Counted from the first letter of the stretch, positions 1 to 8,508 are shown. The stretch: DNA of 64,000 bases from JADLHS01 sp964594985 (GCA_964594985.1 CAZQNQ010000028.1:4580-68579), one strand, 5' to 3'. A program made the numbers and translations. The notes: generated by a model not told the origin, from the sequence alone.

Positions 1-1
1 T

Positions 2-1141
2 CTTGGTCATGCCGACTGCCAGGTCGTCGCGATCTGCGACGTGGATAAAAATCATTTGCAGGAAGGCATCAAAACCGTCAACGCGAAGTACAAAAACCAG
101 GATTGCAAAGCGTATCACGACTATCGCGAAATGCTGGCCCGGAAGGACATTGACGCCGTGATGCTCGCGACGCCGGATCACTGGCACGCGCTGGTGGCGG
201 TGGAAGCGGCGCGGCAGGGCAAGGACATCCACGGCGAGAAACCGCTGGCGCGGACCATCGCCGAGCAGCAAGCCATCGTCAAAGCCGTGCAAAAAAACAA
301 ACGTATCTGGCAGACGGGTTCGTGGCAGCGTTCGGAAAAACATTTTCATTACGCGGCGGAGGTTGTCCGCAACGGGCTGATCGGGAAAATCAAACGCGTG
401 GAAGTCGGCTTGCCCTCGGGGCACAACGATTTCGCCAAGACGAAGGACAAGACGGCCATCACCGAGCCGCCGGCGGAACTGGATTACGAGTTCTGGAGCG
501 GGCCGGCGCAGAAGTTGCCTTACATCGAGGCACGCCTTCACAAGAACTGGCGCTGGAATTACAACACGGGTGGCGGGCAGTTGCTGGACTGGATCGGGCA
601 CCATTGCGACATCGCGCACTGGGGCATGGATTGCGACAACAGCGGGCCGTTGGAGATTTCCGGGCAGGGAGAGTTTCCGCCCGCGGATGCGGTTTGGAAC
701 ACAGCCACGAAGTATCGGATCACGGCGAAGTATCCCAACGACATCGAGATGATCATCGCCGGCGGATACAAGGATATCCGGGGCGGGACGAAATGGATCG
801 GCACGGATGGCTGGGTCTGGGTGACGCGGAATAACGCCTTCGAGTCATCGAAGTCTGAATTGGAGGACGCGCGCAGCCTGCCCGAGGAATTGCGCAAAGT
901 GAAACTCTACGAGTCGCGCGATCACTTCGGCAATTTCCTCGATTGCGTGAAGTCCCGCAAGCCCACGATAACGCCGGTGGAGGTGGCGCATCACTCGGCG
1001 ATCCCCGGGCATCTCGGACTGATCGCGATGCAGACCGGGCGCACCATCAAGTGGGATGCGAAGAAGGAAGTCATCATCGGTGACGCGGACGCGAGCAAGC
1101 TGTTGACGCGGGAATATCGCGGCCCGTGGAAGTTGGGGTGA
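2..1141 (+). CDS. Gfo/Idh/MocA-family oxidoreductase (5'-truncated by window edge)
   Basis: NAD(P)-dependent oxidoreductase of the Gfo/Idh/MocA family. The reading frame is open from base 2 and encodes Rossmann-fold sequence (VVAICDVD) before any start codon, so the true start lies left of the window. The GTG at 41 is an internal valine codon. Seen in order: the nucleotide-domain strand with ATPDHWHA, the EKPLA motif around the catalytic Lys, then a C-terminal alpha/beta domain with GGGQLLDWIGHH, where the His residues fit the usual active-site position. Family members oxidise or reduce sugars, inositols or glycosides. The substrate cannot be told from sequence. Many relatives in this phylum have a Tat signal at the missing N-terminus. 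The stop is followed 38 bases later by murQ. Confidence 0.93.
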   Translation, partial: LGHADCQVVAICDVDKNHLQEGIKTVNAKYKNQDCKAYHDYREMLARKDIDAVMLATPDHWHALVAVEAARQGKDIHGEKPLARTIAEQQAIVKAVQKNKRIWQTGSWQRSEKHFHYAAEVVRNGLIGKIKRVEVGLPSGHNDFAKTKDKTAITEPPAELDYEFWSGPAQKLPYIEARLHKNWRWNYNTGGGQLLDWIGHHCDIAHWGMDCDNSGPLEISGQGEFPPADAVWNTATKYRITAKYPNDIEMIIAGGYKDIRGGTKWIGTDGWVWVTRNNAFESSKSELEDARSLPEELRKVKLYESRDHFGNFLDCVKSRKPTITPVEVAHHSAIPGHLGLIAMQTGRTIKWDAKKEVIIGDADASKLLTREYRGPWKLG

Positions 1142-1178
1142 GCTTGCAGCGCCCGGGCGGAATTGAAACAATCCGCCC

Positions 1179-2063
1179 ATGAATTCTTCGTTGCGACGAA
1201 AGCGGGTCCGGAAAACTTCCGCTCCGCTTTCTGCCGTCCGTTCGACGCGTCTGTCTCCAACCGAACAACGCAATCCGCGCTCCTTGAATCTGGACCAGTT
1301 GTCGGTCGGTGCGGCGGTGGAGCTGATGTTGAGCGAGGAGGCAAAGGTCACGCGGGTCCTGCTGAAGAAAAAGCCGGTGCTCGCCAAAGCCGTGACGTTG
1401 GTGGCGCGGGCCTTTGAGCAGGGCGGCCGATTGTTTTACTTCGGCGCCGGGACGAGCGGCCGATTAGGAGTGCTGGATGCAAGCGAGTGTCCGCCGACGT
1501 TCCGCACCGACCCGAACATGGTGCAGGGTATCATCGCGGGCGGCGACATGGCCTTACGGCGCGCTGTGGAAGGGGCAGAAGATGATGCGCTGGCTGGAAC
1601 GCGGGAAATCAAGGCGCGGCACATCACCGCACGCGATGTGGTGATGGGGATTGCCGCGAGTGGCACCACCCGATTTGTCTGGGGCGCATTGCTAGAGGCG
1701 AAGCGCCGCCGGGCAAAGACGATGTTGGTCTGCTTCAATCCGTATCTCGCGATTCCCCGCACGATGCGACCAGACCTGGTGATTGCGCCGGATTTAGGGC
1801 CGGAAGTGTTGACGGGTTCGACGCGGCTCAAGGCCGGCACGGCCACCAAGTTGATTCTCAATCTCCTGACGACGCTGGCGATGGTCCGGATCGGCAAAGT
1901 GCGGAGCAACCTGATGGTGGATGTGAATCCGAGCAACGCCAAGTTGCGCGCGCGGGCGGTGCGCATCGTGCGGGAACTGACGGGCGCGGATGAAGCCGCC
2001 GCCCGCCACGCGTTGGAACAGAGTGACTGGGTGATCAGGGCAGCGTGCTGCCGCCTGAAGTAG
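1179..2063 (+). CDS. murQ: N-acetylmuramic acid 6-phosphate etherase
   Basis: Cleaves the D-lactyl ether of MurNAc-6-phosphate to give GlcNAc-6-phosphate, a cytoplasmic step in recycling of cell-wall sugars. It is a SIS-fold protein. Visible motifs are TEQRNPRSLNLDQLS at residues 28-42, which opens the conserved part of the family, FYFGAGTSGRLGVLDASECPPTF (about 87-108) with the catalytic-type Glu at 103, and EGAEDD with the second Glu at 134. Length is 294 residues against about 300 for the family. Some 27 residues precede the conserved start and are basic and Ser-rich, so a later start is possible. The 3' end overlaps the convergent Yip1-like gene by 29 bases. No anmK or nagA gene is in the window. 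Confidence 0.93.
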   Translation: MNSSLRRKRVRKTSAPLSAVRSTRLSPTEQRNPRSLNLDQLSVGAAVELMLSEEAKVTRVLLKKKPVLAKAVTLVARAFEQGGRLFYFGAGTSGRLGVLDASECPPTFRTDPNMVQGIIAGGDMALRRAVEGAEDDALAGTREIKARHITARDVVMGIAASGTTRFVWGALLEAKRRRAKTMLVCFNPYLAIPRTMRPDLVIAPDLGPEVLTGSTRLKAGTATKLILNLLTTLAMVRIGKVRSNLMVDVNPSNAKLRARAVRIVRELTGADEAAARHALEQSDWVIRAACCRLK

Positions 2064-2691
2064 TCTTTGCCACCACCCCGGCCAGATCCGCGATGGCTTG
2101 TTCGAGCCGGGGGAATCTCCCCAGGAAGAATTGCGTCACGATCAAGCGCCACAAGCCAAACATGATCGTGAGGGTCATGGTGGTCATGACATACAGTCCG
2201 AAGGCATGGGGCGGATCGGGTCTGAGCAGACAGGGCAGGCCGAGATATAGCACCGCGAGGGTCAGGATCATTCCGACCGCCCAAGGCACCCAAGGATACA
2301 AGCCGACAATCAAATCTCCCAGCCGCAAGGTCAGCATCGGGGCCATGCCAAAGGCGATGGCCGCGAAGGCCTGCCGAAACGTAGAGCGCCGATGAAAGGT
2401 GCTGGAATACGATTTGGCGGCCAGCGCGCCGAGGAAGGCCAGACCGACGAAGACCACCGCTTGCACGGCTTCGATGATCACCGCTTCCTTTGGATCGTAC
2501 AGCTTGATGTATTTTTTCTCGATGATGTGCTCCTTGCCCCAACGCACCAGACCGTAGCCTTCGGCCAGACAGGTCAGAAGAATCAGCGGCAGCAGATGCA
2601 GACAGACGATATAGGCGATGCTCCGATTGGCAGCGGCGATGCCGTTCCATGTCTGTTCCGGTCGGAAGATCAGCAAGATCGCTTTAATCAT
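2035..2691 (-). CDS. Yip1-domain integral membrane protein
   Basis: A 218-residue membrane protein of the Yip1 family. It begins with the typical ILLIFRPEQTWNGIA segment, in which a short amphipathic stretch precedes the first helix, and has about five hydrophobic segments (roughly residues 25-45, 75-92, 105-125, 135-155 and 165-185). Bacterial members have no settled function, so none is assigned. It is convergent with murQ and their ends overlap. The start at 2691 is the only good Met before the conserved region. The 49 bases upstream separate it from the divergent ftsB-like gene. Confidence 0.75.
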   Translation of the reverse strand: MIKAILLIFRPEQTWNGIAAANRSIAYIVCLHLLPLILLTCLAEGYGLVRWGKEHIIEKKYIKLYDPKEAVIIEAVQAVVFVGLAFLGALAAKSYSSTFHRRSTFRQAFAAIAFGMAPMLTLRLGDLIVGLYPWVPWAVGMILTLAVLYLGLPCLLRPDPPHAFGLYVMTTMTLTIMFGLWRLIVTQFFLGRFPRLEQAIADLAGVVAKTTSGGSTLP

Positions 2692-2809
2692 GTCTCACCA
2701 ATATAGGTCGGGCGCGGGAGCGTTTTCAATGAAATAGCGGGTGGCAACGGGTTGGTCGGGCCGAGAAAAATTCTTTCGTTCCATGGTACGACTTGTTTTA
2801 CTCCCCGCA

Positions 2810-3148
2810 ATGAACGTTGCAGACAGCATCTGGGACAAGCTGACCCGCGTGGTGATCGGGTTGCTGTTGCTGGCGTTCCTCGTCGCGGTGGGCGTCTGGT
2901 ATCTGCCGCTCATCCAACAGAATGAACGGATGCGGCGCGAAGTCATGCGTCTGGATGAAGAACTGAAAAAGAGCAACGCCGAGAAGCGGCAGTTGAACGT
3001 CGCGGTGGATTCGTTGAACAGTGATCCCAAGGCCATCACCCGCTTGGCCCGCGAGAAATTTGGTTACGCCAAGCCCGGTGAAACGGTGATCCGCTTCGAG
3101 GAGACTTCTTCCACCACGACTCCGACGGTTCCGGCGCGCGTGCAATAA
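2810..3148 (+). CDS. FtsB/DivIC-type septum formation initiator protein
   Basis: Small bitopic membrane protein of the divisome scaffold, expected to pair with FtsL and FtsQ at the septum. From the ATG at 2810 it is 112 residues: a short cytoplasmic tail, one transmembrane helix (VVIGLLLLAFLVAVGVWYLPL, about residues 14-33), a coiled coil (about 35-70, heptad-like NERMRREVMRLDEEL), then the DPKAITRLAREKFGYAKPGE block typical of DivIC/FtsB. A longer start at 2783 would add nine residues. The Ser/Thr-rich tail after GE is variable. FtsB and DivIC cannot be separated on this evidence. Confidence 0.85.
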   Translation: MNVADSIWDKLTRVVIGLLLLAFLVAVGVWYLPLIQQNERMRREVMRLDEELKKSNAEKRQLNVAVDSLNSDPKAITRLAREKFGYAKPGETVIRFEETSSTTTPTVPARVQ

Positions 3149-3155
3149 GCCCGCG

Positions 3156-3716
3156 TCACACGGTCAGCAATTCTTTTTCCTTCGCGGCGAAGTGTTTGTC
3201 GATCTTCGCGCTGTAGTCGTCGGTCAGCTTCTGCAAAGTTTTTTCCGCCTTCTCGGTATCGTCCTCGGTGACGCCGCTGTCGTGGGCGTGTTTCTTGAGC
3301 TGATCCATGGCATCGCGGCGGACGTGGCGGATGGCGACGCGTCCGTCCTCGGCCATTTTCTTGATGATCTTGACGAATTCCTGACGGCGCTCCTGGCTGA
3401 GTTCGGGGAAGAAAATACGGAGCACCTTGCCTTGCACGGCGGGGGACAGGCCGAGGTTGGCCTTTTGAATGGCTTTCTCGATGTGACCCAGGGTGGAAGC
3501 GTCCCACGGCTGGATGGCCAGGGTGCGCGGCTCGGGCGTGGTGATACCGGCCAGCTCGCGGATGCGCATCTGCGAACCGTAGCTTTCCACAAGAATGTTT
3601 TCGACGAGGGAGGCGGAGGCTTTGCCCGTGCGGACGCCGGCAAACTCGTTGACCACCACGTGCTCGGTCTTTTCCATTTTTTCTTCCGCTTCCAAGAGAA
3701 TGTCGTCGAGTGCCAT
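3156..3716 (-). CDS. frr: Ribosome recycling factor
   Basis: Splits the post-termination ribosome together with EF-G. The start chosen at 3716 (MALDDILLEAEEKMEKT) gives 186 residues, the normal family length of about 185. An upstream in-frame Met would add 22 residues with no family counterpart. Typical blocks are seen: EFAGVRTGKASASLVENI in the three-helix domain, TPEPRTLAIQPWD, KANLGLSP in the hinge and small beta domain, and RRDAMDQLKKH toward the C-terminus. pyrH and tsf, its usual neighbours, are absent. It is convergent with the ftsB-like gene, whose stop is 7 bases away. Confidence 0.96.
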   Translation of the reverse strand: MALDDILLEAEEKMEKTEHVVVNEFAGVRTGKASASLVENILVESYGSQMRIRELAGITTPEPRTLAIQPWDASTLGHIEKAIQKANLGLSPAVQGKVLRIFFPELSQERRQEFVKIIKKMAEDGRVAIRHVRRDAMDQLKKHAHDSGVTEDDTEKAEKTLQKLTDDYSAKIDKHFAAKEKELLTV

Positions 3717-3782
3717 AGGGAAACGAAAGTAACAAAAAGGATGAAAATGTATAGCCGCAAAAGCGCCGGGGCCACTCGTCAC

Positions 3783-5138
3783 TCAGCGTTGGGTGCGGAG
3801 CAGGTAATCCCGGAACTGTTCGTAGTCCGTGCCCATGCGGTCGAAGTCCTCGGGCAGTTTGATCATGGCCTCCATTTTCAGCGGCACGTCCGGCGACCAG
3901 CCAAATGCTTTTTCGATTTCCTCCGGGAACTTGGCCGGGTTGGCGGTTTCCAAAATTGCGGCGGGTGAACCATTGAGCGGTTCCGTCGCCAGCCAGTCTT
4001 GAAACCCTTGCCAGGCAACTGCGCCGTGAGGTTCGAGGAGCGACTGGTATTTCTTCCAGTAATCGAGAAAGGCCACCCGCGTGCGCTCATCGCTGACAGA
4101 ACTGGAAAACAGATCGCGCCGCATCGCCGCGAGGTCAGGTTGCTTGTGGATCTTGCCGGTCTCATCCATCTGGCCGCCGTAAACCGCGACCAAACGCGCC
4201 AGATTGCTCGGATGGCCGACGTTCATCGCGTTGGAGAGCGAGTTGCGTGAGGGAACGATTTTTTCGTAAATGCCGGTGGCGAGAAATTTCGTGAATGCGT
4301 CGTTGTCGTTTACCGACGCGATGATCTTCCGCACCGGCAAACCCATCTCACGCGCGACGACCGACCCCATCATGTCACCGAAGTTGCCACTTGGGATCGA
4401 GAACACCATCGGCTCGCCGGGTTTGGCGAGGCGGGACGCGGCATAGAAATAATAAACGCTCTGCGGGAGCAACCGCCCGATGTTGATCGAGTTGGCCGAC
4501 GAGAGCGGCAGATGTTTCAGCGCGGGATCGGCGAAGGCCTGTTTCACCATGGCCTGGCAATCGTCGAACTTGCCGTCAACCGCCACGGTGCGGACGTTGC
4601 CGGTGAGCGCGGTCATCAGTTTGCGCTGGCTCACGCTGACTTCAGCGATCGGGAACAGCACGATGACTTTTACGCCGGGAATGTTGTGGAACGCATGGGC
4701 GACGGCTGCGCCAGTATCCCCGCTGGTCGCGGTGAGGATGAGGAGTTGCTTGCCATCCTGTTTCAGAAAATAACCCATCAGGCGCGACATCATCTGCGCG
4801 GCAAAATCCTTGAACGAAGCGGTCGGTCCCTGATCGAGCCGCATCAGGTGGACCCGGTCATAAATCTTTTCGAGCGGGATGTCGAAGTTGTAAGCGTCGC
4901 GGCACATCGCGGCGAGAGTGTCGTCGGGAATGATGCCTTGGGTGAATCTCGACAGAACGCGGAAAGCGATCTCGTGGTAGGGCAGGGCGGGGAACGCCGC
5001 GATCGCTTCCGGAGTCAGGCGCGGAAATTTTTCCGGGAAATACAAGCCGCGATCCGGCGCGAGCCCGCGCAGGAACGCCTCACGCAGGTTGACTGCGGGC
5101 GATTGACCGTTGGTGCTGCGAAAAAGAAGCGTAGCCAT
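3783..5138 (-). CDS. thrC: Threonine synthase
   Basis: PLP enzyme converting O-phosphohomoserine to threonine, the last step of threonine synthesis. The 451 residues match the longer class of threonine synthases. The N-terminal block (LRSTNGQSPAVNLREAFLRGLAPDRGLYFPE) and the PLP-lysine motif GPTASFKDFAAQ are clear, as are the Ser/Thr-Gly phosphate-binding stretch TATSGDTGAAVA and SIPSGNFGD. The start ATG shares its first base with the last base of the hom stop (TAATG), so the two are translationally coupled in the order hom-thrC. Kinase steps (thrB, lysC) are not in the window. Confidence 0.96.
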   Translation of the reverse strand: MATLLFRSTNGQSPAVNLREAFLRGLAPDRGLYFPEKFPRLTPEAIAAFPALPYHEIAFRVLSRFTQGIIPDDTLAAMCRDAYNFDIPLEKIYDRVHLMRLDQGPTASFKDFAAQMMSRLMGYFLKQDGKQLLILTATSGDTGAAVAHAFHNIPGVKVIVLFPIAEVSVSQRKLMTALTGNVRTVAVDGKFDDCQAMVKQAFADPALKHLPLSSANSINIGRLLPQSVYYFYAASRLAKPGEPMVFSIPSGNFGDMMGSVVAREMGLPVRKIIASVNDNDAFTKFLATGIYEKIVPSRNSLSNAMNVGHPSNLARLVAVYGGQMDETGKIHKQPDLAAMRRDLFSSSVSDERTRVAFLDYWKKYQSLLEPHGAVAWQGFQDWLATEPLNGSPAAILETANPAKFPEEIEKAFGWSPDVPLKMEAMIKLPEDFDRMGTDYEQFRDYLLRTQR

Positions 5139-6445
5139 TACTCAAAACTTTCCACCCGGAACATGACGGGTTTGCCTTTGATCACCGGGAGTTTGGCGAT
5201 CTTGGCGAGCGCCTTCTGCATCGCGGCGTTGGTGGCGTCATGGATCATGAGGATCAACGGCACACTCTCGCCTTCGTGGCCTTCGGGCTGGATGACGGAG
5301 GAAATCCCGATTTTTGCCGCGGCCAGAATGGCAGAGATTTTTGCCAGCACCCCGGGTTTGTCCGCGACGCTGAGGCGTAGATAATAGCGGGAGGTGATCT
5401 CTGCCATTGGCATGACGCGGCCTTTCTTGGCGCAAGTCACGAATGGCGGGAGGCGGACTTTTGTTCCGTTGTTCAGATCGAGCACGGCGTCGGCGATGTC
5501 GCTCCACACCGCGCTGGCGGTGGCATCCTTGCCCGCGCCACGCCCGTAAAACAACGTGTCGCCGACGATGTCGCCGCGGACGAAGCAGGCGTTGAACACG
5601 CCGTTCACGCTGGCGAGGACGTGCGAATTCGGGATGAGCGTCGGGTAAACGGAAACCTGCACGCCAGGGTTCTTGCCGGAAATTTGTTTCGCAATGCCGA
5701 GCAGCTTGATCGTGTAGCCGAGTTTCTCGGCAAATTGCATGTCAATCTTCGACACGTCGCGAATGCCTTCGGTGTGAATCGCGCGATGATTCACCCAGAA
5801 ACCATGCGCCAGCGAGGCCAGGATGCCGATCTTGTGTTGCGCGTCCACGCCGTCAATGTCGAGATCCGGCGGCGTTTCGGCGTAACCGTGCTTTTGCGCA
5901 TCAGCGAGCACGGCGGCGAACTCCGCGCCTTCCTGCTTCATGCGTGAGAGGATGTAATTGCAGGTGCCGTTGACGATGCCGTAGATGGCGGGGAATTGAT
6001 TCGCCACGAATCCTTCACGCAGCGCTTTGATGATCGGGATGCCACCGCACACGCTCGCTTCGTAAAATAGATTCGCGCCGGATTTTGCAGCCGCGGCAAA
6101 CAGTTCCGGGCCGTGCGCGCTGAGCAAGGCTTTGTTGGCGGTGACGACCGTCTTGCCGTTCTTCAAGGCGGCGAGGATGATCGTCTTGGCGAGCGTTGTG
6201 CCGCCGATGACTTCGATGACGACATCAATCTGCGGATCGTTGACCACCGCCTGCCAATCAGCCGTGAGCAAGGCGTGAGGAATTTCGCAAGCGCGGGATT
6301 TGCCGAGCGCTTTGACGGCGATCTTGCGAAAAGCGACTTTGACGCCGAGCCGCGCGGCCAGCAGGTCGCCATTGCGCAACCACGCGTGATAAACGCCGCT
6401 GCCGACCGTGCCGCCGCCGACCATTCCAAGATTCACTTGCTGCAT
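5138..6445 (-). CDS. hom: Homoserine dehydrogenase (with C-terminal ACT domain)
   Basis: Reduces aspartate semialdehyde to homoserine, the branch point toward threonine and methionine. Domains from the chosen start at 6445 (MQQVNLGMVGGGTVGSG): a Rossmann nucleotide-binding domain with GGGTVGSG at about residues 9-16, the dimer and catalytic domain including VIEVIGG, TANKALLSAHG, YEASVCGGIPII and NGTCNYILSRM, and a C-terminal ACT domain (about 350-435, RLSVADKPGVLAKISAIL) that in this family usually mediates feedback by threonine. The frame extends 23 codons upstream, but that part has no family match. It is the first gene of the hom-thrC unit. Its 5' flank also holds the rplS terminator. Confidence 0.96.
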   Translation of the reverse strand: MQQVNLGMVGGGTVGSGVYHAWLRNGDLLAARLGVKVAFRKIAVKALGKSRACEIPHALLTADWQAVVNDPQIDVVIEVIGGTTLAKTIILAALKNGKTVVTANKALLSAHGPELFAAAAKSGANLFYEASVCGGIPIIKALREGFVANQFPAIYGIVNGTCNYILSRMKQEGAEFAAVLADAQKHGYAETPPDLDIDGVDAQHKIGILASLAHGFWVNHRAIHTEGIRDVSKIDMQFAEKLGYTIKLLGIAKQISGKNPGVQVSVYPTLIPNSHVLASVNGVFNACFVRGDIVGDTLFYGRGAGKDATASAVWSDIADAVLDLNNGTKVRLPPFVTCAKKGRVMPMAEITSRYYLRLSVADKPGVLAKISAILAAAKIGISSVIQPEGHEGESVPLILMIHDATNAAMQKALAKIAKLPVIKGKPVMFRVESFE

Positions 6446-6513
6446 GGGGCGAACAGCTTGCCGAGAAGCGCGATGCCGGACAATGCAATTTTGAGTTGTG
6501 AAGTGTTTGGTCA

Positions 6514-6546
6514 CAAAACAAAAAGGCGAGGCCGGGGCCTCGCCTT
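6514..6546 (-). terminator. Rho-independent terminator of the rpsP-khpA-trmD-rplS operon
   Basis: Perfect 11-bp inverted repeat (6523-6533 with 6536-6546, AAGGCGAGGCC). Read on the minus strand it is followed by a T-rich run (TTTTTGTTTTGTG). It lies 20 bases past the rplS stop and in front of hom. Confidence 0.85.
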
Positions 6547-6565
6547 GGAAATGTTTTGGCTGAAA

Positions 6566-6943
6566 TTACTTCTTGGCCGGAGCTTCGACCTTGTCCTGCT
6601 TTTCCTTCACGAGCGTCGCGCCCTTGCCGAGGCGGTTGCGGAGGTAGGTGAGCTTGGCGCGGCGGACATCGCCGTGGCGTTCCACTTCGATCTTGTCCAC
6701 GCGCGGGGAGTGCAGCGGGAAAATACGTTCCACCCCTTCGCCGTAGCTGATGCGGCGGACGGTGAAGGTCTCGTTGAGACCGCGACCGCGCTTGCCGATG
6801 ACGACGCCCGAGAACACCTGGATACGTTCCTTGTCGCCTTCGACGACCTTGGTGTGAACTTTCACAGAGTCGCCAACGTTGAACTTGGCGTCATCTTTCC
6901 GAAACTGTGCCGATTGAATTTTTTCTAGCAATGCCTGGTTCAT
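6566..6943 (-). CDS. rplS: 50S ribosomal protein L19
   Basis: Large-subunit protein at the 30S/50S interface. The 125 residues match the family length. The GDSVKVHTKVVEGDKERIQVFSGVVIGKRGRG core and the RRISYGEGVERIFPLHSPRVDKIEVERHGDVRRAKLTYLR block are nearly consensus. The C-terminus carries a Lys/Ala-rich extension (VKEKQDKVEAPAKK) that is common outside the enteric bacteria. It is the last gene of the operon: 13 bases after trmD and 20 bases before a clear terminator. Confidence 0.97.
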   Translation of the reverse strand: MNQALLEKIQSAQFRKDDAKFNVGDSVKVHTKVVEGDKERIQVFSGVVIGKRGRGLNETFTVRRISYGEGVERIFPLHSPRVDKIEVERHGDVRRAKLTYLRNRLGKGATLVKEKQDKVEAPAKK

Positions 6944-6956
6944 AAATAAATTGTTC

Positions 6957-7622
6957 TTAAATCAAATCCGGCCGCTGTTCTTGCGTCCGTTTCTTCGCTT
7001 GTTCCGCGCGCCACCTGGCGATCTCCGCATGGTTTCCCGAAACCAACACGTCCGGAACTTTCATTCCGCGAAATTCCGCCGGCCGCGTCCACTGCGGATA
7101 CTCCAGCAACCCGTGACTGAACGATTCTTCCGTCGCACTCGCGTCGTCACCCAGCACTCCGGGCAGCAACCGCGCCACCGTATCAATCACCACCATCGCG
7201 GGCAGCGCGCCGTTCGTCAGCACATAATCGCCGATGGACAACTCGTCGTCCGCCAGCGCTTCCCGGATGCGCTCGTCAAATCCTTCGTAATGGCCGGTCA
7301 CGATCAACAGGTGTTCCTGTTGGGCCAGTTCGCGGGCGATGGCCTGATCGAACTTTCGTCCCGCCGGCGACATCAGCACCACGCGCGTCTTCTCGCGCCG
7401 CAAACTTTCGACCGCCTCAAAAATCGGTTCCGGCTTCAGCAACATTCCCGGGCCGCCGCCGAACGGGCGATCATCCACGGTCTTGTGCCGGTCATGCGTC
7501 CAGTCCCGTAACTGATGCAACTGCAACTCCAGCAACCCGGCCTGACGCGCGCGCTTGATGATGCTTTCATCCAGCGGCCCGGCGAACATCGCCGGAAATA
7601 AAGTGAGAATGTCTATTTTCAT
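6957..7622 (-). CDS. trmD: tRNA (guanine-37-N1)-methyltransferase
   Basis: Methylates G37 in tRNAs that read codons beginning with C, which prevents +1 frameshifting. It is a SPOUT-class enzyme with the trefoil knot. Visible motifs are MKIDILTLFPAMF at the start, DRPFGGGPGM (AdoMet-side loop), VVLMSPAGRKFDQ, and the knot region TGHYEGFDERI and DYVLTNGALPAMVVIDTVARLLPGVLG. Length is 221 residues, slightly short because the C-terminal tail is reduced. The ATG at 7622 lies only 6 bases downstream (minus strand) of a long palindromic repeat that fills most of the gap to khpA, and there is no strong Shine-Dalgarno sequence. rimM, normally just before trmD, is missing. Confidence 0.96.
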   Translation of the reverse strand: MKIDILTLFPAMFAGPLDESIIKRARQAGLLELQLHQLRDWTHDRHKTVDDRPFGGGPGMLLKPEPIFEAVESLRREKTRVVLMSPAGRKFDQAIARELAQQEHLLIVTGHYEGFDERIREALADDELSIGDYVLTNGALPAMVVIDTVARLLPGVLGDDASATEESFSHGLLEYPQWTRPAEFRGMKVPDVLVSGNHAEIARWRAEQAKKRTQEQRPDLI

Positions 7623-7628
7623 TCTCGG

Positions 7629-7696
7629 TTGGAGTTCCAGCTTTAGCTTGTTTTGCCGCTGAACTTCCGTTTGACAAGCTAAAGCTGGAACTCCAA
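7629..7696. repeat. Palindromic interspersed repeat, family A copy 1
   Basis: Two 23-base arms (7629-7651 and 7674-7696, TTGGAGTTCCAGCTTTAGCT and onward) are perfectly inverted around a 22-base loop. A second copy with the same arms lies at 61255-61323. It sits inside the ribosomal operon between khpA and trmD, so it is transcribed as a long hairpin directly in front of the trmD start codon. Confidence 0.9.
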
Positions 7697-7702
7697 CTGC
7701 TG

Positions 7703-7942
7703 CTACTGCTTGTCTTCCACGATCTCCAACGAGCAGCGGATGCCTTTTTTGGCACTGCCCGCGGTGAGCAGGGAACGGATCGCATTGATCGTCTGTCCCT
7801 GCCGGCCAATCACCTTGCCCACATCCTGCGGATCAAGGCGCAATTCATAGATGGTCATCCCGGCGCGATCCGTCGGTGTGACGGTGACCGCCTCGGGTTT
7901 CTGCACGAGTCCCTTGACCACGTATTCGAGGAACGCCTGCAT
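7703..7942 (-). CDS. khpA: KH-domain RNA-binding protein KhpA
   Basis: Small single-KH-domain RNA-binding protein (79 residues from the ATG at 7942). In Gram-positives KhpA works with KhpB/Jag as an RNA chaperone affecting division. The role here is unknown. The KH core is clear: ELRLDPQDVGKVIGRQGQTINAIRSLL, with GRQGQ as the GXXG loop. The longer frame upstream has no homology and overlaps rpsP. It lies directly after rpsP (11 bases), which is its usual place in many phyla. The gap to trmD is filled by repeat family A. Confidence 0.93.
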   Translation of the reverse strand: MQAFLEYVVKGLVQKPEAVTVTPTDRAGMTIYELRLDPQDVGKVIGRQGQTINAIRSLLTAGSAKKGIRCSLEIVEDKQ

Positions 7943-7953
7943 GACCTGAAAAC

Positions 7954-8202
7954 TTAGGCCGCGACTTTGCTGGCCTTCTTGATGAAGCTGGCCACGGTGT
8001 CGCTCGGCTGCGCACCCTTGCTGACCCAATACTTGATACGGTCGAGGTTCAGCTTCACGTTGTTGTCCTTTTGCCGGGGATTATACGTGCCGATCTCTTC
8101 GATGAACTTGCCATCGCGAGGGCTGCGGCCATCGGCCACGACAATACGGAACACGGGCGAGTTCTTCGCACCGATGCGTTTCATACGGATTCTAACTGGC
8201 AT
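7954..8202 (-). CDS. rpsP: 30S ribosomal protein S16
   Basis: Small-subunit assembly protein. From the ATG at 8202 it has 82 residues, the normal length. Seen: MPVRIRMKRIGAKNSPVFRIVVADGRSPRDGKFIEEIGTYNP and the DRIKYWVSKGAQPSDTV block. The ORF continues 50 codons upstream without homology, so the later start is preferred. A purine-rich AAGAAA lies just before it on the minus strand. It is the first gene of rpsP-khpA-trmD-rplS. Confidence 0.97.
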   Translation of the reverse strand: MPVRIRMKRIGAKNSPVFRIVVADGRSPRDGKFIEEIGTYNPRQKDNNVKLNLDRIKYWVSKGAQPSDTVASFIKKASKVAA

Positions 8203-8508
8203 AAATTTTCTTTTTTGTCGCAACCCGACGACAGTTTCGCACCAGCAAAACTCGGGGTCGTTCCCAAAATTGGGAGCGCAGAGACTAGACGGCCCATGTT
8301 TGCCTTGCAAGCACTCATTTAGCGCTATTTTGTCCGGGGCCGCTCTCCTCAAGTCGGGAATCTGTTTTCGCTCATGGGCTTTGGTCAGAAGCCTGCCGCC
8401 GTTTCTAATTTCCTTTTCTTCCCGGGCGTTCCCTTTATCCTGCCGCGCTCTGGTCGGGGCTTATTTCCTGATTAAGATCAAGAAGAGATTAAGATTAAGA
8501 GTTTTTAG
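8203..8508. other. Divergent intergenic region between rpsP and lepA
   Basis: 306 bases with no supported gene. It must hold the promoter of the ribosomal operon (minus) and of lepA (plus). I could not pick convincing -35/-10 pairs. The last 40 bases hold a fragment of repeat family C (8470-8500) made of GATTAAG-type units. Confidence 0.6.
8470..8500. repeat. Family C repeat fragment next to the lepA start
   Basis: GATTAAGATCAAGAAGAGAT and following bases resemble one arm of the family C elements at 17771-17917 and 37031-37181. It ends 8 bases before the lepA ATG and supplies the only purine-rich stretch (AAGAG) that could act as a ribosome binding site. Confidence 0.6.

Noticed and set aside
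845..1387. Minus-strand ORF across the oxidoreductase and murQ boundary
   Set aside because: It is antisense to two recognised genes and shows no motif of its own.
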